64,000 bases of DNA from RFPW01 sp040401595 (GTDB taxonomy: Bacteria > Pseudomonadota > Gammaproteobacteria > Burkholderiales > Burkholderiaceae_E), in assembly GCA_040401595.1 (NCBI GenBank), contig JBBAOE010000001.1:1-64000 (forward strand), in the 5' to 3' direction. Below, piece after piece: positions 44,627-52,992 of the stretch. A model generated the notes under the pieces. That model worked only from the letters and a program-made list of their open reading frames with translations, made no database searches and was not told the origin of the DNA. A program made the translations under genes and the position numbers. How positions within the stretch are numbered: the stretch's first letter is position 1; each line of letters opens with the position of its first letter.

Positions 44627-45660
44627 TCCTCATCCTCGATCACAGGGCTGTTCAGCGAACGCCAGAGGAGAACGGGAACGATCAGGGTAAAGACAATCAC
44701 TTCCTTGAATGCACTGGCCCAGAACGAGGAAAACGCTTCGAGCAAACCGACCACCAGCGCACCGAGCAGGGCAACGGGATAGCTCGCCAGACCACCGATG
44801 ATGGCCGCTACAAAGCCCTTGAGTCCGATCAGAAACCCGGTGTCGTAGTAAACGGTCGTGATGGGGGCGATCAGCAAACCGGAGATGGCACCGATGAAGG
44901 CCGCCAGCGCGAAACTCAGATCCCCGGCCAGCCCAGTGGGAATGCCCATGAGGCGGGCACCGACGCGATTCATCGCCGTTGCACGCAAGGCCTTGCCGAT
45001 GATCGACCGCTCAAAAAACAGAAACATGAGCAAGACCAGCATGACGACGGTTGCAACGACGACCAGAGACTGACCACTCACCGACACCCCGGCCCAATCG
45101 AATCGTGCCTCCGAAAATGGCGGCGTACGCCAGCCCTCGGCCCCGAAAAACCAGAGCCCAAGGCCAACCAAAATTCCGTGCAGTGCAACCGAAACGATCA
45201 GCAGCACCAGAATGGTGGCATCGGCAAGCGGTCGATACGCCAAGCGATAGAGCAGGGGTCCAAGCGGCGTCACCATGAGTACCGCGACGATTGACTGTAC
45301 TCCGAGCGAGCCTGGCCACAGCTGGGGTTGAACGAGCATGAGCAGACCAGCCGCACTCGGAAACAGAAGCGTCCAAACCAGGGTAGAGCGCAGATCGACC
45401 AGTTGCCCTCGTTGCCAGCGCCAAATTTCAAGGGCCAGGGCAGGCGCGGCAAGTGCAACCAGAAGCCAGTAGGTCGCTGGCGTTTTACCGGACTGAAGCA
45501 TTGCAAGGGAGAGCGCCCCCAAGGCTACCAACTCCCCCTGGGGAATAAAGATCACCCGGGTCACCGAGAACACCAGCACCAGAGCGAGCGCCAACAGGCC
45601 ATAAACCGCGCCATTGACAAGCCCGTCCTGGCCCAGGAAAAGTGCGATCTGTAAGTCCAA
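44623..45660 (-). CDS. livH: Branched-chain amino-acid-type ABC permease LivH
   Basis: LivH-type inner-membrane permease with about eight hydrophobic segments. Family blocks: NGAVYGLLALALVLVFSVTRVI at the N-terminus, MNRVGARLMGIPTG, and FVAAIIGGLASYPVALLGALVVGLLEAF near the C-terminus. Length 345, a little above the usual 290-310 because of an extra pair of hydrophobic segments around 60-115. The start is TTG at 45660; no strong ribosome-binding site is seen. An intergenic hairpin separates it from the binding-protein gene. Confidence 0.9.
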   Translation of the reverse strand: MDLQIALFLGQDGLVNGAVYGLLALALVLVFSVTRVIFIPQGELVALGALSLAMLQSGKTPATYWLLVALAAPALALEIWRWQRGQLVDLRSTLVWTLLFPSAAGLLMLVQPQLWPGSLGVQSIVAVLMVTPLGPLLYRLAYRPLADATILVLLIVSVALHGILVGLGLWFFGAEGWRTPPFSEARFDWAGVSVSGQSLVVVATVVMLVLLMFLFFERSIIGKALRATAMNRVGARLMGIPTGLAGDLSFALAAFIGAISGLLIAPITTVYYDTGFLIGLKGFVAAIIGGLASYPVALLGALVVGLLEAFSSFWASAFKEVIVFTLIVPVLLWRSLNSPVIEDEE

Positions 45661-45677
45661 GGCGGTCGCTCAAGTGA

Positions 45678-45702
45678 ACAGGGTGGGGCAAGCCCACCCT
45701 GT
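45678..45702 (-). promoter_or_regulatory. Perfect stem-loop between binding-protein gene and livH
   Basis: ACAGGGTGGG (45678-45687) is perfectly complementary to CCCACCCTGT (45693-45702) around a 5-nt loop. On the transcribed (minus) strand no U-run follows, so it is not a standard intrinsic terminator. Its place between the binding-protein cistron and the membrane components fits an mRNA-stabilising or partial-attenuation element that keeps binding protein in excess. Confidence 0.6.
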
Positions 45703-45747
45703 CAGGTTCATCGCAGGAAAAAGTTCATCGAGAATGCAAACCGATCC

Positions 45748-46917
45748 TCACTGCTGATACTTCCAGGTCCCATTTTCGATCTTGACCATCACATACGAGC
45801 GACTGTCCAGGCCCAGATGATCGGTGGGTGACATGCTGAAAATCCCGCCAGCGCCAGCGACTTCCTTGAGTTGCTCGAGTGAGTCACGCAAGGCCACCCG
45901 GAATTCCTGCGTCCCGGGCTGGGCCTTCTTGAGCGCTGCCGGCACTGCAGCAGCCATCAACGCGCCGGCATCCCAGGCGTGCCCCCCAAACGTTGACACA
46001 GTCCCCTTCCCGTGAACCGTTTCATACGCGGCGACATAGGACAACGCTGATTTCTTGACTGGATGCGAATCCGGTAACTGATCGGCGATCAGGACTGGAC
46101 CGACTGGCAGAAAAGTACCCTCAACCTCCTTGCCGCCAACCCGCAGAAAATCTGCATTCGCGACACCATGCGTCTGGTAGATCTTTCCGGTGTAACCCCG
46201 CTCTCTCAGAGCCTTTTGGGGCAGTGCTGCAGGTGTGCCGGAACCTGCAATGAAGATCGCATCCGGCTTGGCTGACATCAGTTTAAGCACCTGTCCGGTC
46301 ACGGCCGTATCGGTCCGCACGAAACGCTCGTTCGCAATGATCGGAATCTTTTTTTGCTCCGCGACCTTTGTAAATTCCGTAAACCAGCCCTCGCCATAAG
46401 CGTCAGCGAAACCAATGAATCCAACCGACTTCACACCGTTGGCAACCATGTGTTCCGCAATCGCAAGCGACATCATGATGTCGTTCTGCGGCGTCTTATA
46501 GACCCAGCGACGCTTGGCATCTTGAGGCTCAACGATTCGGGCGTTCGCAGCCATCGAGATCATCGGCACCTGAGCCTCCGCAACCACATCGATCATGGCC
46601 AGCGAGTTCGGCGTCGTGGTCGATCCCAGAATGATATCCACCTTGTTCTCGGCGATCAGCTTGCGGGTATTAGCGACCGCTGCGGTGGTGTCACTGGCAT
46701 CATCCAGAATGACGTAATTGATCTTCTGCCCCCCGACCGACTTGGGCATCAGGGCCACTGTGTTTTTTTCCGGAATCCCCAGTGACGCCGCCGGGCCAGT
46801 CGCCGACACGGTCACGCCGACGGTGATGTCAGCGACGGCGAAAGTAGCCGCACCACTCAGAACCAGACCGGTCAGACTGACTTTCAGCGCACTCTTGACG
46901 TTCGTCTTCAGTTTCAT
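45748..46917 (-). CDS. Periplasmic substrate-binding protein of HAAT ABC importer
   Basis: Type I periplasmic binding protein (Peripla_BP_6). A signal peptide covers residues 1-29 (cleavage near AVA-DI), and the mature part begins ITVGVTVSATGPAASLGIPEKNT. Length 389. The ATG at 46917 has an excellent GAGGAG ribosome-binding site 5 nt upstream (46923-46928). It is the first gene of the leftward transporter operon and diverges from iorA. The ligand cannot be read from sequence; the neighbouring aromatic-acid genes make aromatic amino acids or aryl acids as likely as Leu/Ile/Val. Confidence 0.9.
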   Translation of the reverse strand: MKLKTNVKSALKVSLTGLVLSGAATFAVADITVGVTVSATGPAASLGIPEKNTVALMPKSVGGQKINYVILDDASDTTAAVANTRKLIAENKVDIILGSTTTPNSLAMIDVVAEAQVPMISMAANARIVEPQDAKRRWVYKTPQNDIMMSLAIAEHMVANGVKSVGFIGFADAYGEGWFTEFTKVAEQKKIPIIANERFVRTDTAVTGQVLKLMSAKPDAIFIAGSGTPAALPQKALRERGYTGKIYQTHGVANADFLRVGGKEVEGTFLPVGPVLIADQLPDSHPVKKSALSYVAAYETVHGKGTVSTFGGHAWDAGALMAAAVPAALKKAQPGTQEFRVALRDSLEQLKEVAGAGGIFSMSPTDHLGLDSRSYVMVKIENGTWKYQQ

Positions 46918-47001
46918 AGCGTCTCCTCATTGCTAGGGTTAGGGGATCTGCGGATTTGGACCGGGCAATCGCGGGCCGTGTGCCGCACCAGCGATCAAGC
47001 C

Positions 47002-47018
47002 TGTCCGGGCCCCGGACA
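47002..47018. promoter_or_regulatory. Perfect 17-bp palindrome, candidate operator
   Basis: TGTCCGGG-C-CCCGGACA is an exact inverted repeat with a single central base. It sits 85 nt upstream of the binding-protein ATG, in the divergent gap. Size and symmetry fit a dimeric regulator's site, but no regulator gene is present in the window next to it, and it could be a simple RNA hairpin in a leader. Confidence 0.4.
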
Positions 47019-47384
47019 CTTCGCATTGTCACCTCGGTCCCACCCCACGCGTTGCTAGGGAAAGCCCGCGGTTTTATGGCTTGCATTGATGGACTATAGT
47101 GGTCAGCTCGAAACTAAATCGTTCCGAATCGCCTCTCTGAGTGACCCGAAGACTGAACTGCTCGAACTGTGACGGTCGTGTGGCATTGGCCAAGCTCCGT
47201 CTGATGGAGCACCCGCAAAAACGCTCCACGGGTGATGATGAAACACCAGCTATTGCCGGTCGCGCCCAGCGTCCGAGCCAACGGGCTCAGGCGCTGTTGT
47301 TCCGGCGCGGTGGGTTCGTCCGAGCGCCAGCGAACAATGCTTACCCGAGCAGGCATGAGCGCAGATGCTCCGGTCATACACTCA

Positions 47385-47412
47385 TTGTCAGTTTGATAGC
47401 GCAAGCTACAAT
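47385..47412 (+). promoter_or_regulatory. Putative promoter of the iorA operon
   Basis: TTGTCA (47385-47390) and TACAAT (47407-47412) are spaced 16 nt. The expected leader is about 60 nt. No good ribosome-binding site precedes the iorA ATG. Confidence 0.4.
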
Positions 47413-47479
47413 CAATCCGCATCCAGCGAAGCTCCAAGACCTGATCCGAAACTCCTAACCCGCCGGATAACACAGCAAG

Positions 47480-49699
47480 ATGGCTGAGCGTTCGTTCAAA
47501 AAAGAAGTTGAATTATTAAAGCTCGGGGCAGGCGAGGTCTTCGAAGGCGAAGGCATTCTGGCTGTGACCAAGGCATTGCTGCAATCAGGCGTGTCATACG
47601 TTGGCGGCTATGAGGGCGCACCTGTTTCGCATCTGATCGATGTTCTGTCGGATGCCCAGGACTACCTGGGAAAACTCGGTGTTCACGTCGAAAACTGCGC
47701 CAATGAGGCGGGTGCTACAGCCATGCTGGGCGCCTCGATCAACTACCCTGTTCGGGGCGCGGTGACATTCAAATCCATCGTCGGTACCAACGTAGCCGCC
47801 GACGCCTTATCAAATCTTTCGTCACCGGGTGTCGTTGGCGGAGCGTTGATCATCATCGGCGAAGACTACGGCGAAGGCTCCAGCATCATTCAGGAGCGCA
47901 CGCACGCGTTCGCCATGAAGTCCCAGGTCTGGCTCATGGACCCACGACCCGACATGCAAAACGTCGTCAACATGGTCGAGACCGCGTTCGAACTCTCCGA
48001 AGCGAGCAACACCCCTGTGATGCTGGAGTTGCGAATCCGCGCTTGTCATGTCACGGGTAAATTCGTCGCAAAGGACAACATCGCGCCTGCGGTTTCGATG
48101 CAGAGGCCGCTGCAACACCCCGTCTTCCACAAAGACCGGATCAGTCTGCCGCCCGCCACCGTTATTCAGGAAAAACTCAAGACCGAGGTGCGTTGGCCTG
48201 CGGCCGTGAAGTTCATCCAGAATCGGCGCCTGAACGAACTATTTGACGGCGAACTGGCCGATCTCGGCGTGATCCTGCAAGGCGGGATGTACAACGGTGC
48301 GATGCAGGCCCTGAGAACCGCTGGCCTGTGCGATGACGACGGGCATTCGATGGTTCCGCTCTACGTCCTGAACGTCACCTACCCGATGGTGCCCGATGAG
48401 GTGCTGGCATTCTGCCGCAACAAGCGCCACGTTCTGGTAATCGAAGAAGGGCAACCAGCCTATCTCGAGCAGGCCATCAAAGCCTATCTTCATGATGCGG
48501 CAATGGCCGTGCAGGTCCACGGCAAGAATGTCTTCCCGGTTGCTGGCGAATACGTTGGCTCAGTCCTGCTCAAAGGCATTACCGAGTTTGTCGCACTCGC
48601 CCAGCCCGACCATCCAGTCGCCCGCGATATCCGTCGGTTCTCGCAGTACATCGAGACCATCAAAGCGCAAGCACTCGATCTCATCGGCAAACCTGTGCCG
48701 CCGAGATTCCCGACCTTCTGCACTGGCTGCCCGGAGCGCCCGGTGTTCTCCGCGATCCGACTGCTTCAGGAAGACATCGGCGAAGTCCATGTCAGCGCCG
48801 ACATTGGCTGCCACAGTTTTGCCACCCTGGAACCCTTCTTTGTCGGCAACACCATCCTGGGCTATGGACTCGGACTGGCCTCCTCGGCCGGAATTTCCCC
48901 GCTCATGAAAAAACGGGTGATCAGTATTGCTGGGGACGGCGGGTTCTGGCACAACGGGCTGACGTCAGGCGTGGCCAATCATATGTTCAACCAGGGCGAC
49001 GGCGTTCTGGTTATTCTGAAAAATGGTTACGCGTCAGCGACTGGCCACCAACATATCCCGTCGACAGGCGTCAACTTCAAGGGCCAGCCCACTGGGATGG
49101 ATATCGAATCCGCGCTTCGCGGAGTCGGTGTCAAATGGATCAAGACCGTCCCATCGTACAGCGTGGGCAAAATGATCGGTGCGCTCAAAGGCGCGATGAA
49201 CGAAGCCCAGCATGGGCTCAAAGTGATCATCGCTGAGGGCGAATGCGCACTGGCTAAACAACGCCGCACCAAACCGATTGACGCGCAACGACTCAAGGCA
49301 GGCGAACGTGTTGTCCGCACCCGGTTCGGCGTCGACGAAGATACCTGCACGGGCGACCACTCCTGCATCCGGCTGTCCGGATGTCCGTCGCTGACGGTCA
49401 AGACCAATCCGGATCCCCTGCGCACAGACCCCGTCACCACCATCATCAGCAGCTGCATCGGATGTGGTAACTGCGGCGAGGTGGCCCATGCGGCAGTTCT
49501 CTGCCCTTCGTTTTACCAGGCGCAAGTGATTCAGAATCCGGGTTGGGTTGACCGGCTCCTGAACCATGTGCGTGGCTCGGTCATCCGGTTTTTGCAACGG
49601 CAAGTCGCGCCGATTTCGGTCCTTGATCCCGAGAGCGCCGATCGTGGCGGCGCTCCAGCTTCGATCCCAACGCCCCGCACATCGGCCGTGGGGGCCTGA
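47480..49699 (+). CDS. iorA: Indolepyruvate ferredoxin oxidoreductase alpha subunit (IorA)
   Basis: Thiamine-diphosphate enzyme subunit that oxidatively decarboxylates arylpyruvates to arylacetyl-CoA. N-terminal pyrimidine-binding domain (GYEGAPVSHLIDVLSD), a central domain, the ThDP-binding domain (FCTGCPERPVF, ADIGCHSFATLEPF, AGDGGFWHNG) and a C-terminal ferredoxin-like domain. The Fe-S ligands are C623, D626, C629 and C675 for one cluster and C635, C659, C662 and C665 for the other. The Asp at 626 replaces the usual second cysteine (CTGDHSC). Length 739 is above the classical 620-650. It heads the rightward operon, 1 nt before iorB. Confidence 0.92.
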   Translation: MAERSFKKEVELLKLGAGEVFEGEGILAVTKALLQSGVSYVGGYEGAPVSHLIDVLSDAQDYLGKLGVHVENCANEAGATAMLGASINYPVRGAVTFKSIVGTNVAADALSNLSSPGVVGGALIIIGEDYGEGSSIIQERTHAFAMKSQVWLMDPRPDMQNVVNMVETAFELSEASNTPVMLELRIRACHVTGKFVAKDNIAPAVSMQRPLQHPVFHKDRISLPPATVIQEKLKTEVRWPAAVKFIQNRRLNELFDGELADLGVILQGGMYNGAMQALRTAGLCDDDGHSMVPLYVLNVTYPMVPDEVLAFCRNKRHVLVIEEGQPAYLEQAIKAYLHDAAMAVQVHGKNVFPVAGEYVGSVLLKGITEFVALAQPDHPVARDIRRFSQYIETIKAQALDLIGKPVPPRFPTFCTGCPERPVFSAIRLLQEDIGEVHVSADIGCHSFATLEPFFVGNTILGYGLGLASSAGISPLMKKRVISIAGDGGFWHNGLTSGVANHMFNQGDGVLVILKNGYASATGHQHIPSTGVNFKGQPTGMDIESALRGVGVKWIKTVPSYSVGKMIGALKGAMNEAQHGLKVIIAEGECALAKQRRTKPIDAQRLKAGERVVRTRFGVDEDTCTGDHSCIRLSGCPSLTVKTNPDPLRTDPVTTIISSCIGCGNCGEVAHAAVLCPSFYQAQVIQNPGWVDRLLNHVRGSVIRFLQRQVAPISVLDPESADRGGAPASIPTPRTSAVGA

Positions 49700-49700
49700 C

Positions 49701-51263
49701 ATGCAGCCCCAAGCGCAGCAGGTTCAGCGCCCGATCACAATCGTCATTGCGGCGATCGGTGGCGAAGGCGGCGGTGTTCTGACGGACTGGCTGCTTGAGG
49801 TTGCCAGACACGAAGGTTATCGGATCCAAAGCACCTCGATTCCCGGGGTCGCCCAGCGCACGGGCGCGACCAACTATTACCTGGAAATTGCACCTAAAAA
49901 CCGACCAGACATGGCGCTTGCGTTGACGCCAATGCCGACCAGGGTCGATCTCGTGATTGCCTCTGAACTGATTGAAGCGACGCGGGCTGTCCAGAATGGC
50001 TATGTCACGCCGGACCGAACAACACTGATCGCATCGACCCATCGGGTGTACGCCACCTCAGAGAAGGCGCACGGCGCGGATGGTCGCTTTGATACCCAGG
50101 GGGCTCTCAAGGCCATGACCACCCTGGCGCTCAGAACCGTCTTGTTCGACATGGACCGCGCCACGCAGCAGTCTTCGAGCGTCATCAGCGCAGTCTTGCT
50201 GGGTGCGGTTGCAGGCTCTGGCACGCTCCCTTTTTCGCGCTCGAGCTTTGAACAAGTCATCCGCGAATCGGGGATCGCAGTCGCCAGCAACCTTGCCGGT
50301 TTCGGACTCGCCTTTGGCTTGGCTTCGGGAGAAACACCGCTCGCCAGCCTTCGTCCAGCAAGCCCCATCCGCAGAAGCACCCGGCCATCGGCGGCACAAC
50401 TGATGTCCCAGGCGCGGGGGAGCTTCCCACAGGAAAGTCAGTATTTCATTGATGAAGGCATCAAACGCCTGGTGGACTATCAGGACACGACGTACGCCCA
50501 GCAATTTCTGACGCGACTGCAACCGATCGCAGCGCTCGACCGACGACTCAACGGTCAGACGCTTGGATTTCGACTGCTCAACGAGACCGCTCGCCATCTG
50601 GCGCTGCGGATGTCGTTCGAAGATTTACTTCGGGTGGCGGACCTCAAAACCCGCGAGACGCGCTTTGAGCGCGTGCGTCGTGAAATCAACGCAAAGTCAG
50701 GCCAACCGGTCGTCATCACCGAATACTTCAAGCCCGGGATCGATGAACTGAGCGGTGTTCTGCCCCCGGTGCTAGCGCAGAAGCTCCTCGCCTGGGCCCA
50801 CGGCAAAGGCCATGGACAGAATCTGAACGTCGGTCTTCATATCAAGACAAGCACGATCAGCGGTTTTTTGCTGCTCTGGCTCGCTGCCCGCTTACGACGG
50901 TTCAGACGCAGTGGCTACCGCTATCAGCAAGAGCAACTCAACATTGAACACTGGCTTGTACTCGTGAGCCGCAGCGCCGAGATTGCGTACGAATTTGGTC
51001 TCGAAGTTGCTGAATGCGCGAAGCTCATCCGGGGCTACAGCGAAACCTATCAGGAAGGGCTTGAAAACTATAAGCGCATCGTCGCTCAGGTGATTGAACC
51101 CGCGCTTGCTGCTGGCATCGATGCCCGGTATGCGACCCGCGCGGCCCGCCAGAAGGTGCAGGCATCCATCCCGGATGGACATGGGGCCTCAGCCGAACAG
51201 TCCGCACTGGATCCGGGCTTTAAACCGATCGTCCTCACGCGCCGCAAGTCGGTCGCGTCCTGA
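49701..51263 (+). CDS. iorB: Indolepyruvate oxidoreductase subunit beta, long form (IorB)
   Basis: Gamma-type catalytic subunit of 2-oxoacid:acceptor oxidoreductases. The N-terminal about 200 residues are the IorB core (IAAIGGEGGGVLTDWLLEVAR, IPGVAQRTGATNYYLEIAP, TVLFDMDR). The remaining about 310 residues are an extension lacking in archaeal IorB; it includes DLKTRETRFERVRREI and YEFGLEVAECAKLIRGYSET, similar to the tail domain of fused proteobacterial IorAB proteins. Total 520. The ATG at 49701 follows the iorA stop by 1 nt; upstream in-frame codons overlap iorA. Confidence 0.9.
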   Translation: MQPQAQQVQRPITIVIAAIGGEGGGVLTDWLLEVARHEGYRIQSTSIPGVAQRTGATNYYLEIAPKNRPDMALALTPMPTRVDLVIASELIEATRAVQNGYVTPDRTTLIASTHRVYATSEKAHGADGRFDTQGALKAMTTLALRTVLFDMDRATQQSSSVISAVLLGAVAGSGTLPFSRSSFEQVIRESGIAVASNLAGFGLAFGLASGETPLASLRPASPIRRSTRPSAAQLMSQARGSFPQESQYFIDEGIKRLVDYQDTTYAQQFLTRLQPIAALDRRLNGQTLGFRLLNETARHLALRMSFEDLLRVADLKTRETRFERVRREINAKSGQPVVITEYFKPGIDELSGVLPPVLAQKLLAWAHGKGHGQNLNVGLHIKTSTISGFLLLWLAARLRRFRRSGYRYQQEQLNIEHWLVLVSRSAEIAYEFGLEVAECAKLIRGYSETYQEGLENYKRIVAQVIEPALAAGIDARYATRAARQKVQASIPDGHGASAEQSALDPGFKPIVLTRRKSVAS

Positions 51264-51292
51264 ATTTTTCGAAATTTCAAGGGGAGCCTGCC

Positions 51293-52969
51293 ATGTCCCA
51301 GCTCTCGTATGCACAAGGTGAAGGTGGCGTACCTCTGTCTTCGCTGACCATGGGGGGGTTGATCGATCAGGCCGCGCAACGCTTTCCCGACCGTCCAGCG
51401 GTCATCAGCGCGCATCAATCGCAAACGCTCAGCTTTTCGCAGTTACAGGCCGCAGTCCACGCCACCTCTCGCGCGCTGGTCGCCAACGGCATTGGCGCCG
51501 GCGATCGCGTCGGGATCTGGAGCACCAATCGGATCGAATGGATCCTCCTTCAGTTCGCTGTTGCGCGAATTGGCGCCATCCTGGTCCATATCAACCCGGC
51601 CTACCGGGAAGACGAGCTTGATTACACCCTGGGACATTCCGGCTGCAAAGCCCTGTTTCTCCAAACCAGATTTCGCAACTTCGATTGCATCGGCAGTGCT
51701 CGCGCGGTCAACGCCAGGCAGCAACAACTGCGATGGCTGGTTCATTTTGGCGATGTCGCTCAATCCGGTGCGCTGGCCTGGGAAGACTTCCTGAAACCCG
51801 AACGCATCGGTACCCAGCCTGATGACCGGTCGGACGCGGCTGCGGCTCTGGCGACTCAAACCGAGCGCCTGGCTCAATCGGTGAAATCCAGCGATGCAGC
51901 CAGCATTCAGTACACCTCCGGCACCACAGGCAGACCCAAGGGGGCAACGCTGACCCATGCCAACATGGTCAACAACGGCACTCAGGTTGGCGCTCGAGTC
52001 GGCCTGACGGATGACGATCGGATCTGCCTGCCCGTTCCGATGTTTCACTGCTACGGCTCCGTGATCGGCGTGATCGGTGCGTTCGCCCATGGCGCGTCCG
52101 TCGTGTTCCCCGGCGAAGGTTTTGATCCCGAGCAATGCCTGAATGCCATGGCGGCAAGCGCCTGTACGGCGTTCTACGGCGTGCCGATGATGTTCATTGC
52201 GATCCTGAATCATCCATCATTCGAAACCTACCGATTGCGAACCATGCGAACCGGCCTGATGGGAGGCGCGCCCTGCCCTTCGGAAGTTCTGAAAGCGGCC
52301 ATGGAGAAGATGCACATGGGCCAATTGGGCGTTGTGTACGGGATGACCGAAACGTCGCCGATCTCATTGCAAAGCCTTCCCAGCGACACAGTCGAACAAC
52401 GTGCGAATTCAGTGGGTCGACCCCATCCACATCTGGCGCTCAAGATCATTGATCCGGCGGATGGGCACACGGTTGAGCGGGGAACGCCAGGCGAGCTCTG
52501 TATCAAAGGCTATTCGGTGATGCAGGGCTACTGGCATCAACCCGAGGCAACGGCTGCCGCGATTGATCCTGAAGGATGGATGCATTCTGGCGATCTCGCG
52601 GTGATGCGCGACGATGGATGTGTTGCCGTCGTTGGTCGGATGAAGGACATGCTGATCCGCGCCGGAGAAAATGTGTACCCGCGCGAAATTGAAGAATTCC
52701 TGCATGGCCTGCCTGAGATTGCGGATGCCCAGGTGTTCGGCGTCCCTGACCCTCTCTACGGTGAACAGGTAGCGGCCTGGATCAAGCTCAGACCAGGCCA
52801 ACAGATGGATGAAGCAGCTCTGCGTAGCGCCTGCCACGGCAAGATCGCTTCTTATAAAATTCCGCATTACGTGCGCTTTGTCGAGGAATACCCGGTCACG
52901 GCGAGCGGCAAAGTGCAAAAATTCAAAATGCGGGCAACCGAGATCGTAGACCGAGGCTTAAGCGCCTGA
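51293..52969 (+). CDS. AMP-dependent acyl/aryl-CoA ligase
   Basis: ANL-superfamily ligase that activates a carboxylic acid to its CoA thioester through an acyl-adenylate. Phosphate loop YTSGTTGRPKG from Y207, the YGMTETSP motif, the hinge region GRMKDMLIRAGENVYPREIE, and catalytic K540 in TASGKVQKF. Length 558. The ATG at 51293 has an AAGGGGAG ribosome-binding site. Substrate unknown; the context with iorAB, a DpgC-like enzyme and PaaK points to an aromatic acid rather than a plain fatty acid, but the motifs fit medium-chain ligases equally. Confidence 0.88.
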   Translation: MSQLSYAQGEGGVPLSSLTMGGLIDQAAQRFPDRPAVISAHQSQTLSFSQLQAAVHATSRALVANGIGAGDRVGIWSTNRIEWILLQFAVARIGAILVHINPAYREDELDYTLGHSGCKALFLQTRFRNFDCIGSARAVNARQQQLRWLVHFGDVAQSGALAWEDFLKPERIGTQPDDRSDAAAALATQTERLAQSVKSSDAASIQYTSGTTGRPKGATLTHANMVNNGTQVGARVGLTDDDRICLPVPMFHCYGSVIGVIGAFAHGASVVFPGEGFDPEQCLNAMAASACTAFYGVPMMFIAILNHPSFETYRLRTMRTGLMGGAPCPSEVLKAAMEKMHMGQLGVVYGMTETSPISLQSLPSDTVEQRANSVGRPHPHLALKIIDPADGHTVERGTPGELCIKGYSVMQGYWHQPEATAAAIDPEGWMHSGDLAVMRDDGCVAVVGRMKDMLIRAGENVYPREIEEFLHGLPEIADAQVFGVPDPLYGEQVAAWIKLRPGQQMDEAALRSACHGKIASYKIPHYVRFVEEYPVTASGKVQKFKMRATEIVDRGLSA

Positions 52970-52992
52970 ACGCATCGTCAGACCAGGAGATC

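Larger units (their letters stand above)
46918..47479. other. Divergent regulatory gap between transporter and iorA operons
   Basis: This 562-nt stretch has no credible gene. It holds the livK-side ribosome-binding site (46923-46928), a perfect 17-bp dyad (47002-47018), a possible leftward TATAGT on the minus strand near 47095-47100, and a rightward TTGTCA-16-TACAAT pair (47385-47412) before iorA. Short open frames inside (for example 47141-47458) resemble no known protein and lack ribosome-binding sites. No regulator gene is adjacent. Confidence 0.6.

Noticed and set aside
45678..45702. Intrinsic terminator after the binding-protein gene
   Set aside because: The stem is strong, but no U-run follows on the transcribed strand; kept as a regulatory hairpin instead.
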